A stretch of 64,000 nt of DNA from Micropterix aruncella. Lineage: Eukaryota > Arthropoda > Insecta > Lepidoptera > Micropterigidae. Below are positions 1-11,086 of this stretch, piece after piece. A program made the translations under genes and the position numbers. The stretch lies in the NCBI GenBank assembly GCA_944548615.1, contig OX155974.1, positions 744,001 through 808,000 on the forward strand. The letters are read 5' to 3'. Under the pieces are notes generated by a model. That model had not been told where the DNA came from. It made no database searches and saw only the letters and a list, made by a program, of their open reading frames with translations. The number at the start of each line of letters is the position of its first letter. Within the stretch, counting starts at the first letter, position 1.

Positions 1-156
1 ATAGTGTGAAAAGCTATGATCCCGATGAGCTATCTAGCGGTAAGTAAAATGTCGCTAATATTGTTTATTTATGATATAATACCTACCGCTAGATGGCGCA
101 GCACGCTCAATTTTTTTCAAACCTTTATCTAACAGTCAACTCTTTCAAATCGCGGA
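1..156 (-). repeat. RepE MITE end, inverted partial copy
   Basis: This is the reverse complement of the segment found at 8741-8890, 16640-16800 and 63640-63800. It contains an internal inverted repeat: TCTAGCGGTAAGTA on one side and its complement TACTTACCGCTAGA about 30 bases away. The window begins inside it. It is a short non-coding repeat; the better-preserved copy at 8615-9008 shows the terminal inverted repeats. Confidence 0.75.
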
Positions 157-358
157 CTACCAAAGGGTTTTTGACAAATTTTTAGCAAAAAAATTAAAGG
201 GGGGAGAAACTTTTGGTAGAATAGGTTCGGTTTTTTATCTGGACCACCTGGCAACTCTGGTAACACCACTGTTGATCGTCGATCGTTTGTCACGATTGAC
301 GATTAAACGATAGACGATTAAGGGCCGTTATTTTTTTTTGTGTTGTACGGAAGCTAAA

Positions 359-2398
359 ATGGAGCGATCGGAACCGCCGCAAGTATGTACAATTTGTAAT
401 AAATCTATGAAAATAAACGCTGCCGGTACAATCATAATTTTTATTTTTTAGCACCGGAAGAAAGTATTCACGACGGACGAGACGAGGCGATTACTCGACT
501 GCATCGAGGACGAAGGCGAGGTTCTGCTGTGCAAGCGAACCGATGCCGCCTCAAATATAATGAAAGACGACGCTTGGACGAGGGTGGTGAATACTTTCAA
601 CCACGTTCACGTGGTCGGAGGTGCTCACCGCAATTTGGATTCCCTTCGCCTGAAATGGGATAACTTAAAAAAAAGGCTCGACTGCGTTGCGCGAGGATAC
701 CGGCGAATAACCTAAAAGTAATATTTTTTCCATTACCTTATTATATTTAAGTCATCCATAAATCCAGCGCTGACGAAGGGAGTTTTTTTAATTTCAGACA
801 GGCGGAGGGAAGGAGTACATTGCCCCCGACGACATATTGGAGAGGGTGGCCGGACTGATAGGGCTTCTGACGGTCGGTGGTTGGGCAGACAAGATGGGCA
901 GCGATCGAGCATTGTTCGCGGACGAAAGTAAGTATGTAACTGTATGGCGATAGAAGACGACGGTGCAGATGATCGATTTTAATGCCGTTTGTAATTTCAT
1001 AATTTGCCAGGCAACGATGAAGCGGCTCTTAGAGCGGAAGGTGAGCCGGTGCTGTCCTGCTCTCGCAAGCGGCCCATTTTATCCACCCGTCATCCGACCA
1101 GTCTGGATCTGGAAACCGGCCATTCCAATCGCCAGCCGCAGGCGGGGCCATCTGGTTTCTAGCCGCAGGCGAAGCCGTCTGGTCACCAGCCGCAGGCGGG
1201 ACCATGTGGTTACCAGCTGCAAACCGCACCATATTCGTATGAATTTGACCAACTTGGGTTGTCGACTACAGCGGGCGAACCCGTCACCACAGGAAGTTTT
1301 AACGATTAGTCGTTCTATCTCCCTGGAGTGAGCGTAGACTTGGGACAAAACAGTCCACCATCTAGCTACGCCACAACCCGTTAGAGACCAACGCCTTACC
1401 GCGAGATAGCCAGTAATGTTACATGGCGAGCGACACTGGCGCCCTAACTACCAATTGTGACCAGATTTCTCCGGTCTCTCGATTGGTTCCGAGTTCGAGG
1501 TCGCTTGCGCGGTCCTCTCCCTTACAAAGCGGTGAAACGGTGTATACCGAGTCTATCGCGGACCACGGCGTCCTTTGCCCGGCTTTCACCCAGGACCGGA
1601 TGGCCGATGGTCATTTCAAGAGCAGTCGCCGTAAGGTACGCAACCACCCCCGCTCTATAGGAAACCGTACAGCTTCCAGACTCCCCCGACTGTTAGTCAG
1701 AGTGCACAATCGATTGGCTTACGCCGCACGGTGCGCAGACCGTCCAGGAGCGCCAGAGGTTTGATTCCCAGGGGAAACTGTTTCCAGAGTCCTACCCAGG
1801 TTCGCACCCCGTGCGTGGAGGCCGTCGGATGGGTGTTGACCCGTGAGTGTGACCGACCCTGATCACATGGGTCTTCGTGGCCAACCCATCATGGGCTCAT
1901 TAGCTCCCATGATATTGACCAGGCTGCGGCTGACGAGCACCAGCCAGAAATGGAAGTACCAGGAGCTTCGCCAATTTTGCATCGACGGTGGGTAATCCCT
2001 ACACCCGCCGCTCTACGTACCCAGCCGTCACAGGAGCTTCGCAGAAGAGAGGGTAATGAAACTTTCAACTAGCCCATCCCCGTCTCCACGGTTGAATCGT
2101 TTCATTCACTTTTCCTTTCAGATCTACCGCGACGGCGGCGGCCGTTCTCACCAATAACGGAGTCGGTTGGGAGACGAAATCGGGCCATGGAGAAATATTT
2201 CGTTACTAAGAATGTATACTACGAGAACAAAGTTGCACAGCAGGTAAATAAGCTTATACTTCCAATTATAATTTCTTTTAATTGCTGTTTTACAGCACCT
2301 ATACATATATTTTATCATTCCAGCGAGCCGCTCGAAACCCACCGCCGAGAAGACAGCCCGAGCGAGAGCAACAGAGCAGTAGCGATAGCGATTTTTAA
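359..2398 (+). pseudogene. Myb/SANT-like DNA-binding protein gene, six exons, disrupted
   Basis: Exons can be read at 359-382, 452-717, 798-927, 1011-1251 continuing at 1922-2052 after an inserted repeat, 2122-2243 and 2324-2398. Every junction has GT/AG and compatible phase. Exon 2 encodes a Myb/SANT-like domain (the Myb_DNA-bind_5 type): the pattern TDAASN, then K..AW..V...FN, then LR.KWDNLKK. Exon 4 carries a tandem QPQAGPSG-type repeat. The C-terminus is basic, then ends in SSSDSDF with AATAAA just downstream. Three lesions are visible: a missing base in an eight-A run near 666-673 (one extra A puts exon 2 back in phase with exon 3), a TAG at 1160 where the repeat expects CAG, and RepA inserted in exon 4. 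Such domains occur in apontic-like regulators and in accessory proteins of PIF/Harbinger elements, so a host or transposon origin is open. The homopolymer change could be a sequencing error; the TAG and the insertion are less easily dismissed. Confidence 0.78.
1252..1914 (+). mobile_element. RepA insertion inside the Myb/SANT gene
   Basis: This is one of at least five substantial copies of an unclassified ~660-bp repeat (others at 7261, 13901, 21200, 24325). It is flanked by TTGACCA at 1245-1251 and 1915-1921. Deleting the repeat and one flank joins the codons for YEFD to those for QAAAD in frame, which identifies both ends exactly. No conserved long reading frame is shared by the copies. The 3' third holds GGTTTGATTCC, one base from a pol III B box. 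Variable 7-14-bp target duplications suggest target-primed insertion, as for SINE or LINE progeny, but no poly-A tail is seen. Confidence 0.75.
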
Positions 2399-3240
2399 AA
2401 ATAAAAATGTGGATAACAAGTCTTATTTGTTTATTTATTTATTTAAGGAAACATACTGCTATACATAAAATAATACAGTTACAATTATTTATGAATTAAT
2501 TACTATAAAACATTGATTTTTGCTAACAAAGATAACTGGAACCAAATGGTAAAACCATAACCTTATGCCTGTTTGATTATATCACCTAACTGAAATAAGC
2601 CCCTTCGAGGGGTCTAATATGTATTACAATAAAATATTTAAAAGTGTTAGTAAAATGGTTATAAATCTGAATTGCCTTAAAATGAGGTCCTCGGAAAACA
2701 AACAAAAATCGCAATTCCATCATAAAATCAGCAATAAATGGAACATGACATTCCGTTTTAGAATGAAAATAAAAATAGTGGCCTAAAATAAAGTTACAAA
2801 AAAGAAAAGGTCACAAGAAAATTATAAACAGTCATCAATATTTAATATAAGTGATAGATATAAACTTAAATATAATACCTAGTCAAAATTAGTAGAATTC
2901 ATTGTCAAAAACAACATACAAAAAATAAACAATTTTTGGTAATAAATTCAATGGTAAAATATACTCAACACACATATTTAAAAACATAACATACATTTCT
3001 GGCCAATGACATGTTTTCAACAATATATTTGTTCAATTGTCATCCATATGCATAGTGCCTAGAGTAGGGGATGCGAAAGAAAAGGAAGGAATGGGTGTTG
3101 TGAGTGTGTGTGTGAGGGGGTGGGGGGAGGCGGGGCGGTTAGGTTAGGTTACAACCAGATTAGACAACCAGACAAGGATGTTGGATACCTTTAAATATAA
3201 CACCGAAAAACTTACCGCTTGATTGGGAAAAGTGATCTAT
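2399..3240. other. AT-rich intergenic DNA, no gene seen
   Basis: No supported coding sequence. There is a G-rich, GT-rich stretch at about 3065-3160 that includes two TTAGG units in GGTTAGGTTAGG. These are too short to be a telomeric array. Confidence 0.6.
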
Positions 3241-3284
3241 CTTACCCCAAATTTAAAGCGAGCGAAGCCGCGGGCAATAGCTAG
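3241..3284 (+). mobile_element. Helitron 3' end remnant
   Basis: The sequence ...GCGAAGCCGCGGGCAATAG followed by CTAG and then T resembles the terminal hairpin and CTRR end of insect Helitrons. It is similar to the end of the Helitron at 56347-56350. Only the terminus is recognisable. Confidence 0.5.
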
Positions 3285-3357
3285 TAAATAATACATAAAG
3301 CACAACTCTTTGGAAAGCGCGGTGCATCATGCAGTACCGGCCGCGGCAGGTACTAGT

Positions 3358-3762
3358 GGGTCCCATCAAACTTGCAGAAGGCAAATTTGCAGACGGCAAT
3401 CTTGCAGACGGCATTCTTGCAGGCGGCAGTTTTGCAGAAGGCAATCTTGCAGAAGGCAGTTTTGCAAATGTCAAAATGACCAAACCTAACCTAACAGAAA
3501 AACTTAAAACATTTTTTTTAATGTTTAGTTTGATGTATAAAAGTCATCCACTACAAGGATGCCGGTAATTAATGTCACTTCGATTTTAGGGAAAGAAAAA
3601 CCTAACCTAACCTAACAGAAAAACTTAAAAACTGTACTGAAGGTTGCCGCCTGCAAGGTTGCCGCCTGCAAGGTTGCCTCCTGCAAATCTGCCCTCAACA
3701 AATTTGGAACTGTCAAAAGTGACATTTGTGCAAAATTGCCGCATGCAAAACTGGCGCACCCC
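3358..3762 (+). mobile_element. hAT-like MITE with subterminal repeat arrays, copy 1
   Basis: A 405-bp element flanked by an 8-bp direct repeat GTACTAGT (3350-3357 and 3763-3770). Its ends are GGGTCCCATCAAACTTGCAG and, read inward from the other side, GGGGTGCGCCAGTTTTGCAT, so the terminal inverted repeats are imperfect. Inside each end lies an array of ~15-base units (GCAGACGGCAATCTT type), pointing in opposite directions at the two ends. The centre has CCTAACCTAACC. Reading frames through the arrays give pentapeptide-like repeats by chance. The 8-bp target duplication points to the hAT superfamily. Confidence 0.75.
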
Positions 3763-3770
3763 GTACTAGT

Positions 3771-5565
3771 CACCCCGCAAATCGGACCGTTTTCCGGAAA
3801 TATCCAGATGTTTGGTCCGTTTGCCGAAGTCTCTATTCTTGTTTACTTTTGTCACAATAGTAAAGTGCAAATGCTTCGAGGTATTTTAACGTTTCGAAAA
3901 TGGAGATTAGCAAAAGTAAAGGGAATAAACAAAGGGTAATAATAATATACCGTCCATCAATGATATACATACATATTATTATAATAATTGACAAAAGAGA
4001 GAGTCAAAAGCAAAAAACAGAGCATAAACAATATGTATTTCAAAATAGAACGTGTGCCTAATTATATTATATTGACTACGATTTAGTTTGATGGATACAG
4101 AGGTAATATTTATTAGTATATAAGGCTAATCATTACTGTTGATTTTCCGATATGTAGGTAATTCTATACATAAAACTATACCAAAAAACATACACATAAT
4201 TGTTTTTATAAAGCTTTTTTTTTTCTTATGAAGTAGTTTTTTATACGATTTTATTGGGATGAAAAAACTGAGTCGCAAATTGTATGCGTTTTTATTTAAA
4301 TTTTTGTCACTGAAAAAAATAATAATATCGGAACTATAAATCTAAAAAAAGGCTTTTCCTCGGGATCAGTCCTAAGTCAAAAAACTTTTTGGAATATTTT
4401 AAACTTCTGTAAAAAAAATAAAAAACGACACATACCTAGGTACTTACCAAAATTTTAAATACAAAAATTACGTAGGGATGATATAAATATGTGCACCCTA
4501 TCATGTGCAATATTTTAATTATGTATGCCTGCCTACCCCTCTTTGATTACTTCACGATTTTCGATTTGTTTATCTCAAACGCTGCAGTTTGAGGTAAATA
4601 AATTTATCGCATATTAAATATACAGCTAATTATGAAACATTCTATATATAATCGCGTTGTATTGAGTTTGAGCATTGCTGCAGAAAATTGAAGATTTCCA
4701 GGAAATTACATGTTAAACGTGCGGTCAATTTACGAAAGTGTCTACACTAAATTTGTGTCTACACTAAATTTCCGAAAGTGTCTACACTAAATTTCCAGTG
4801 AAATCATATTTAATTTATTCTAAATTATTCGAACGAATACAAGATTTCACGCGATAAACGAAGCGGTGAAATCGACTGATCGGAAACCAATATTGAATAG
4901 CGAATAAAACACATTCTTACTTTGTATTTTTTCAAATTGATTGGTAATACCTACATGATAATAATGTAATTAAATAATAATAAAAGCAGAATTACTCAAG
5001 TTATTCCTGGTTTCCACAGCACAAACCACACAATCAGAACACAAAAGGAATCCGTACTCGATGGCTTCAGATAAATTATGAAATACGCTTTCAGGATCAG
5101 TGACAGTGCCTTTCAGGATTCGCTCAAAGACAATATTACATTAACTGCGACCTTCTTTTTATTGCTAGCGGCAAGCGACTGTAATCTATTTTATTTCGAT
5201 GGCAATAAATCGAATGGTTGAAAAGGGTAAAAAATCAGCACCGCATCTGCTGTCACACCGGCTGTGACGGCGGCGCTGATGGCCAAAAATCGTCTGGCAC
5301 CGCGGATGTGACGGCGGCGTTCGAAGAGTTAAACTGAATGGATTTGCTTGTAGTCAATGTGATCGATGATTTCTGCAACAAGGAACATCAAAGAAATACG
5401 TTCATCAAGAAGGACTAGGTTCATTTTATTTTCTGTAATTAAACTGCTGCGCTAGAATAAGTAGCCCTTATTGAATACGGCGTCAATATATAAATTATGG
5501 AATGTCAGAATTCCAACCATAAACAGGACATTCGATGATGGCACCGACACCCGGACAGTTTTTTA
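3771..5565. other. Intergenic DNA, no gene seen
   Basis: AT-rich and without supported genes. A short tandem unit GTGTCTACACTAAATTT occurs three times at about 4738-4795. A GC-rich imperfect repeat with GCTGTGACGGCGGCGCT lies at about 5240-5325. Neither was assigned to a family. Confidence 0.55.
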
Positions 5566-5569
5566 CCGT

Positions 5570-5860
5570 CTGGTTAAAAACTGAACAGACCGTAGGACGG
5601 AGAAATCCGGTCAAATCTGGTAGTAAGGGCGTGAGGTTGGCTCACTGGTTTTACTTTTCTGTGCCTCGAAGTAAGGCGTCGGCTTCTCACGGGCATGTTG
5701 GCGGAGCTAGACTGTGGACTGTTTTGCCCCTAAGTCCCTGTATAGTCACTTCACGGCTTAAAGAAGGATCTGTATACAGTTATAACAACCTGAGGTGTCG
5801 GGCTCGCCCGTTGCAGGCGACAGCTCCAAAGTATCCGGTTGTAGTTAGGTTGCAAGGTTA
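5570..5860 (-). repeat. RepA 5' part, diverged, inverted
   Basis: Read on the minus strand, 5690-5850 matches the first ~160 bases of RepA (GGGCGAGCCCG, the stretch of AAACAGTCCA, and GCTAC/CTCCGCCA). 5570-5690 continues into the next RepA segment with lower similarity. The 131-residue open frame here is a by-product of the repeat. Confidence 0.6.
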
Positions 5861-5959
5861 TTGTAAGATTGCAAGTGTAAGTACAATCTGGCCATTAAGA
5901 GTAGACATGGGGGGGGGGGGGATATTTTGATTTGACAATACTTTATGTGAGACAAAGTT

Positions 5960-7215
5960 TGTCCTCTTGGTTCAGTTCATGAAATCGCATTCATTTTGAC
6001 ATTAAATACTCGTTATTCGTATTCTTTGCAATAAAAATAAACAAAACTATTCGAAGTGGAGCTAGAGAAGTCGTTTTTAGTATCTCTATATTTACTTCTA
6101 GATACATGTCTTGTTTTGTATTTTGTAGAGTTTAACCACAAATAGTTGCTACCTACCTATCTCAATCGTAGTCAAAAGTAATGATTATTTAACGGAGGCA
6201 TGACTAAACTTTTTTTTCTATTTCTTTAAAGCTCACAATAATTTAAATGTCGATGTTATGTGATAGAATCAGTAAAGGAGTACACTAGTATGATTACAAT
6301 ACGCCTCTTGGGAGATGGTTCTGAGACATCTGTCTCTAGATTATTTAGTCTACTATTGTCACATTACTGTTTCAATATAATTATTTTTCCCAAAACGTAG
6401 GGTCTACTCTTTCTGGCCAGACTGTAGATATTGAGGTGCTGAAATGTGTATACGAATCCACCTCGATCACTGTCCAAGTAGATACTAGACAAAGAAACGA
6501 AGTTCGTAGTATTGGGGAATGTCATCTCCCCGAAACTGTTCACCCTCAAAGACGTCTTGAAATTGTTGAAACGGAGCGAAAGGGTTGTCAAGATTAACGG
6601 AAAACACATCTAGCGTAGAAGTAACAACAAAGAACTTTATTCTCTTGAAAACCGTGCTTTTCTTCGCGAAGCAATTGTTTCTAATAATTCTTAATACAAT
6701 AGTTATTATGTTTGTAACGGCAGTCGTGTTTTTTATTAATTAATTAATTTTTAATTTCTTGCAGTAGTCAGGTTGCTAAGTTGAAGAGTTGAAATGTTTC
6801 TACGAAACCACCATCCAAGTAGATATTAGACGACGAAACAAAGCCCGTAATATAAGGGAATGTCAACTTACCAATACTGTTCATGTATACCCTCAAAACG
6901 TATTAAAAATTATGAAACGGAAAGAAAGATATATCCTAGATATAACACATTTTATCTGCCGTTTTGAACTACATTCGTTGAACTGAGCGGCAAACGAAAT
7001 TCGAATTTTTACCTGGCAAATGACAAGATTTTGATATGAAATTAAACCACTTAATAGTAGCGAAAGGTAAGTTTAATAATAATAATAACATTAATTATAA
7101 TTTAACTACTAATAACTACCATAAACCATTGCAGAAACCAGCACTTTTTTAAATTAAGGAGTAAGTGGAATAAAACACTAATAATATTGAACCGAACGAC
7201 ATAATATTAAAACAC
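5960..7215 (-). repeat. Inverted, diverged copy of the zinc-finger 3' flank
   Basis: The reverse complement matches 11735-12610 and 19195-20110 over most of its length, with indels. Shared landmarks include the CATTTTATCTGCCGTTTTG stretch (6946-6968), GACATAATATTAAAACAC (near 7200) and ATTATTTAACGGAGGCA (near 6187). The zinc-finger coding part is absent: homology stops near 7215, close to the RepA insertion. No coding function is recognised in it. Confidence 0.7.
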
Positions 7216-7260
7216 TATGGATCTTATAGGTACTGGATGTATTCGTACACCAAGCAACAA

Positions 7261-8257
7261 CTCGGGTTGTCGACTACAACGGGCGAGCCCGTCACCACCG
7301 GAAGTTTTTAACGATTAGTCGTTCTATCTCCCTGCAGTGAGCGTAGAAGACTTAAGACAAAACAGTCCACCATCTAGCTACGCCACAACCCGTAAGAGAC
7401 CAACGCCTTAACCGCGAGATAGCCAGTAATGTTACCTGGCGGGCCGACACTCGCGCCCTTACTTCCAATTGTGACCAGATTTCTCCGGTCTCTCGATTGG
7501 TTCCGAGTTCGAGGTCGCTTGTGCGGTCCTCTCCCTTACGAAGCGGTGAAACGGTGTCTACCGAATCTATCGCGGACCACGGCGTCCGGGGAACAGTCGG
7601 GGGAGTCTGAAAGCTGTATTGTTTCCTATAGAGCGGGGGTGGTTGCGTACCTTACGGCGACATGAAATGACCATTGGCCATCCGATCCCGGGTAAGAGGC
7701 GGGCAAAGGACGCCATGGTCCCCGATAGATTCGGTATACACCGTTTCACCGCTTCGTAAGGGAGAGGACCGCGGAAGCGACCTCGAACTCGGAACGGATC
7801 GAGAGACCGGAGAAATCTGGTCACAATTGGAAAATAGGGCGCGAGAGTCGGGCCCGCCAGGTAGCATAACTGGCTATCTCGCGGTAAGGCGTTGGTCTCT
7901 AACGGGTTGTGGCGTAGCTAGACGCTGGATTGTTTTGTCCAAAGTCTTCTACGCTCACTACAGGTCGATAGAACGACTAATCGTTAAAACTTCCTGTGGT
8001 GACGGGCTCGCCCGTTGTAGTCGACAACTCAAGTTGTTAGTCAGAGTGCACAATCGATTGGCTTACGCCGCACGGTGCGCAGACCGTCCAGGAGCGCCAG
8101 AGGTTTGATTCCCAGGGGAAACTGACCAAGGCCAGAGTCCTACCCAGGTTCGCACCTCGTGCATGGAGGCCGTCGGATGGGTGTTGACCCGTGTGTGTGA
8201 CCGACCCTGAACAGAATAGGTCTTCGTGGCCAACCTAGCATGGGCCCATTAGCTCCG
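7261..8257. mobile_element. RepA copy with internal inverted duplication
   Basis: Flanked by a perfect 14-bp duplication ACACCAAGCAACAA at 7247-7260 and 8258-8271, so both ends are certain. 7261-7588 is the 5' half of RepA in plus orientation. About 7589-8036 is the 5' and middle part in minus orientation. 8037-8257 is the normal plus-strand 3' part starting TTAGTCAGAGTGCAC. The two arms of ~330 bases face each other around a ~110-base unpaired centre. The several open frames here are palindrome shadows. Confidence 0.8.
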
Positions 8258-8271
8258 ACACCAAGCAACAA

Positions 8272-8614
8272 TACAGTATTTATAATGCGTACTTCGTGAT
8301 GACATTTTGATATTATTTCTAAACGAAATGATTTTACGCGCGCGATGCGTCCTTCGCCAGCGAGGCGGGCGAAAGAATGGTGTGCGATGACGTCACGCCG
8401 CGCGCAAACGACTTTCAAGGGAAAAAAAAGCGCGGGGTCATTATTACGAATTTTTAAAAAATAATTTCAGTCATTTGAAAGTCAAGAGAAAAAATAAAAA
8501 TACCGTATTTTAAGTTGAAACAAGTACTTTTAGGAAAAAAGTGTTAAAAAAACCGATCCCAAGCTTATTATGAAATAGCTAGATATTAAACCAAATATGA
8601 TTAATATACAGGAT
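8272..8614. other. Short intergenic stretch
   Basis: No gene. A CG-rich patch at about 8330-8430 sits in otherwise AT-rich DNA. Confidence 0.5.
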
Positions 8615-9008
8615 GTTTTTACAGCACGGGCATTTTTAGTGGGTTAATCAGTACAACGAAATAAGCAACCTAAAAAACAACAAAAAAACACAGGTTTTTA
8701 AAAAAAAAACGGATTTTTGTTTTTCTTTTTAATTTGAAAGTTTGAAGAGGTTGACTACTAGAAAAAGGTTTGAAAATTTGAGCGCGCTGCGCCGTCTAGC
8801 GGTAAGTATTATATCGTAAATAAACAATATTAGTGACATTTTACTTACCGTTAGATAACGCATCGTGATCATAGCTTCTTGCACTATTAAAAAAACAAAA
8901 AACGTTAAATTTTAAAAAAAAAATTTTTTTTTTTTTTACTTTTTTTCAAAAGTTGCTTATATTGTTGTACTGATTCACCCACTCAAAAAAAGGCCTTGCA
9001 GAAAAAAC
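8615..9008 (+). mobile_element. RepE MITE, most complete copy
   Basis: Terminal inverted repeats begin GTTTTTAC and continue GCACGGGC, AGTGGGTTAATCAGTACAAC and AAGCAAC. The left end is at 8615 and the right end closes on the hAT-like MITE's target site. The middle carries the TCTAGCGGTAAGTA / TACTTACCGCTAGA palindrome, with an A- and T-rich run on the right. The same element lies directly upstream of the second zinc-finger gene and at 63640-63905. It is non-coding. Confidence 0.7.
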
Positions 9009-9807
9009 GGGGGGCGCCAGTTTTGCATGCGGCAGTCTTGCACAAATGTCACTTTTGACAGTTCCAAATCTGTTGAGGGCAGATTTGCAGGAGGCAACCT
9101 TGCAGGCGGCAACCTTGCAGGCGGCAACCTTGCAGGCGGCATTTTTGCAGACGGCATTCTTGCAGAAAGCAAACTTGCATACAAACCCGAAGTTAGCAAC
9201 GTTTGAGAATGGCGCATTAGGACATGATTACATGAATAAAATAATTCTATATTATTTTACAAACCAAAAATAAAGCACTAAAGCGGTCATATGTTATTAA
9301 TTTTAAATTTAGAAAAAGAAGTAGCAAATTATCATGTCAGGGTAAATTAAAGTGGTGAATATTTTTACCTCTCCACATTTAATTACCGGCATCCTTGTAG
9401 TGGATGATTCAGTACATCAAACTAAACATTTTAAAAAATGTTTTAAGTTTTTCTGTTAGGTTAGGTTAGGTTAGGTTTTCCTTTCCCTAAAATCGAAAGT
9501 TGATTGCTGAGATCCGCGATGGAGAGGACACTCAAAGAAGTGGACTGGTTTCCGTACCCTGACATATGACAACGCGGCTTTTGTCGATTTCTACTCTGGT
9601 AACACTAAATTTTAAATACGATGTTTTGCTTCTAACTTCATTTTCTGCAAAAATGCCGTCTGCAAAAATGCCGACCCTCGAAACGTCAGTTTGACATTTG
9701 CAAAACTGCCTTCTGCAAGATTGCCTTCTGCAAAACTGCCGCCTGCAAGAATGCCGTCTGCAAGATTGCCGTCTGCAAATCTGCCTTCTGCAAGTTTGAT
9801 GGGACCC
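9009..9807 (-). mobile_element. hAT-like MITE, copy 2, inserted upstream of zinc-finger gene 1
   Basis: A 799-bp relative of the 3358-3762 element in opposite orientation, with an 8-bp target duplication GAAAAAAC (9001-9008 and 9808-9815). The paralogous site at 16919-16930 reads GTAAAAACAACTT without the insert, an empty-site control. Both ends have opposed ~15-base repeat arrays; the centre includes GGTTAGGTTAGGTTAGG. Frames through the arrays encode ATLQAATLQAA and similar strings, which look like pentapeptide repeats but follow from the repeat unit. Confidence 0.85.
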
Positions 9808-9973
9808 GAAAAAACAACTTGTATGAATATTGAATTTTATATTCCAATATGTGGCAATACTAAACACGAAACGTCAAAATAATAAAATCTGTTTACGGTG
9901 TAGGTCGTTTAAGTTTCTCCAGTTTTCTGCTTTATTTTACCTCTACATATAGTCTAAAGTATAAATATTCACC

Positions 9974-11086
9974 ATGGAAAGGCAGGAAAATGATGAAAAT
10001 CATGCAGACATTAAAGTGAAGATAGAATTAGAGTCCGATGTCGAAGACCGGATGCCCAGTTGCTCTGACAATATATACAGTGAAACGTTGAAACCAGAAA
10101 GCGATATTTGCTTCAAAGAGGAACAACCAAACTCTTCTTATATGGAAGCAAATATAATGGAATTTGAAGAAGAGGCATTGGCTTTCATAAAACCCGAAGG
10201 AAACGTGATAAAAGAGATCAAAGTATTATTAACGAAATTTGATAAATTCACATGCGTTGTCTGCGATCGCTATCTAGACAGCAGCGAGCCAATGGGAGCA
10301 TGTAAGCATAACAAAGAAATTGTGCTATTTTGCAAAGACTGTATTAAGCCAAATGGGAAGAAATATATTTGTGTCAAATGTAGATATGAATCAAGTAGTA
10401 GATTTGTTCTAATTGAGCATGTTGATATAGTGCATAGGAAATTTAAGAAATATACGTGTGAAGAGTGTGACAGCGCATTTTCATGTAGAGGAAGTTTGAA
10501 AACACACGTCCAATCGATCCATCGCAAACTAAAGCATGCGTGTCAGCAGTGTAAGAAAGTCTTTTTTAATCGTAGCAGCTTATATGCGCATGTTAATTTC
10601 ACTCACCGGCAGTTGAATGTATTCACGTGTGATTTATGCAACAAAGAATTTCCAAATCAAACACGCTTTAAACGGCACATCGATGGCGTTCATAGAAAAA
10701 TGAAGGAATTTGAATGTAAGGAATGCAAACGCGCTTTCTTTAGGAGTGGTACTTTAATTAGACATGTCAATTCTGTCCACCGGAAATTGAAGCCTTTCGC
10801 GTGCGACAAATGCAATCGCAGTTTTGCAAGGCGTGCAAATTTAAAGATCCATATAAACTCAGTCCATCTCAGAATTAAGTATAGTTGTGCGGAATGTAAC
10901 GGAGCTTTCACCCTAAAGTCGAACTTAATCGGACATATAAATGTAATACATCGAAAAATTAAGCCCTTTGTTTGTACAATATGCAAGCATGCATTTGGTT
11001 GGAAAATTCATCATAAAAATCACATGACTGCTGCCAAATGCCAAATAAAAAATATTAAACAATCGATATGCAAAGGTCGGCGGTAG
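9974..11086 (+). CDS. C2H2 zinc-finger protein, paralogue 1
   Basis: An uninterrupted 370-codon gene starting in a good context (TTCACCATGG). Residues 1-90 are acidic. C94, C97, C110, C120 and C123 form an extra cysteine cluster. Eight fingers follow: C133/C136/H149/H154, C162/C165/H178/H183, C190/C193/H206/H211, C219/C222/H235/H240, C248/C251/H264/H269, C277/C280/H293/H298, C305/C308/H321/H326 and C334/C337/H350/C356. Linkers are HRKLK-like rather than TGEKP. Known biology of such arrays makes this a nuclear DNA-binding protein; the target is unknown. It is 86% identical to the gene at 17087, with changes concentrated at DNA-contact positions. The upstream sequence GAAACGTCAAAATAA and CTGTTTACGGTGTAG is shared with that copy and with the window's last bases, so promoter and gene were duplicated together. 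No ZAD or BTB domain is seen. Confidence 0.93.
   Translation: MERQENDENHADIKVKIELESDVEDRMPSCSDNIYSETLKPESDICFKEEQPNSSYMEANIMEFEEEALAFIKPEGNVIKEIKVLLTKFDKFTCVVCDRYLDSSEPMGACKHNKEIVLFCKDCIKPNGKKYICVKCRYESSSRFVLIEHVDIVHRKFKKYTCEECDSAFSCRGSLKTHVQSIHRKLKHACQQCKKVFFNRSSLYAHVNFTHRQLNVFTCDLCNKEFPNQTRFKRHIDGVHRKMKEFECKECKRAFFRSGTLIRHVNSVHRKLKPFACDKCNRSFARRANLKIHINSVHLRIKYSCAECNGAFTLKSNLIGHINVIHRKIKPFVCTICKHAFGWKIHHKNHMTAAKCQIKNIKQSICKGRR

Noticed and set aside
1423..1764. Genes in RepA frames (also 7429-8108, 13972-14413, 21323-21677)
   Set aside because: Frames differ between copies, are on both strands in the palindromic copy, and show no domain or conserved start.
3130..3155. Telomeric (TTAGG)n repeats, also near 3600 and 9460
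   Set aside because: Only two or three units each, and two of the sites are inside the hAT-like MITE.
9046..9273. Pentapeptide-repeat-like protein (ADLQEATLQAATLQAA), with similar frames at 3253-3483, 3329-3568, 9532-9867 and 9691-9882
   Set aside because: The frames lie in the 15-base subterminal arrays of a MITE, occur on both strands, and disappear outside the arrays. The periodicity explains them.
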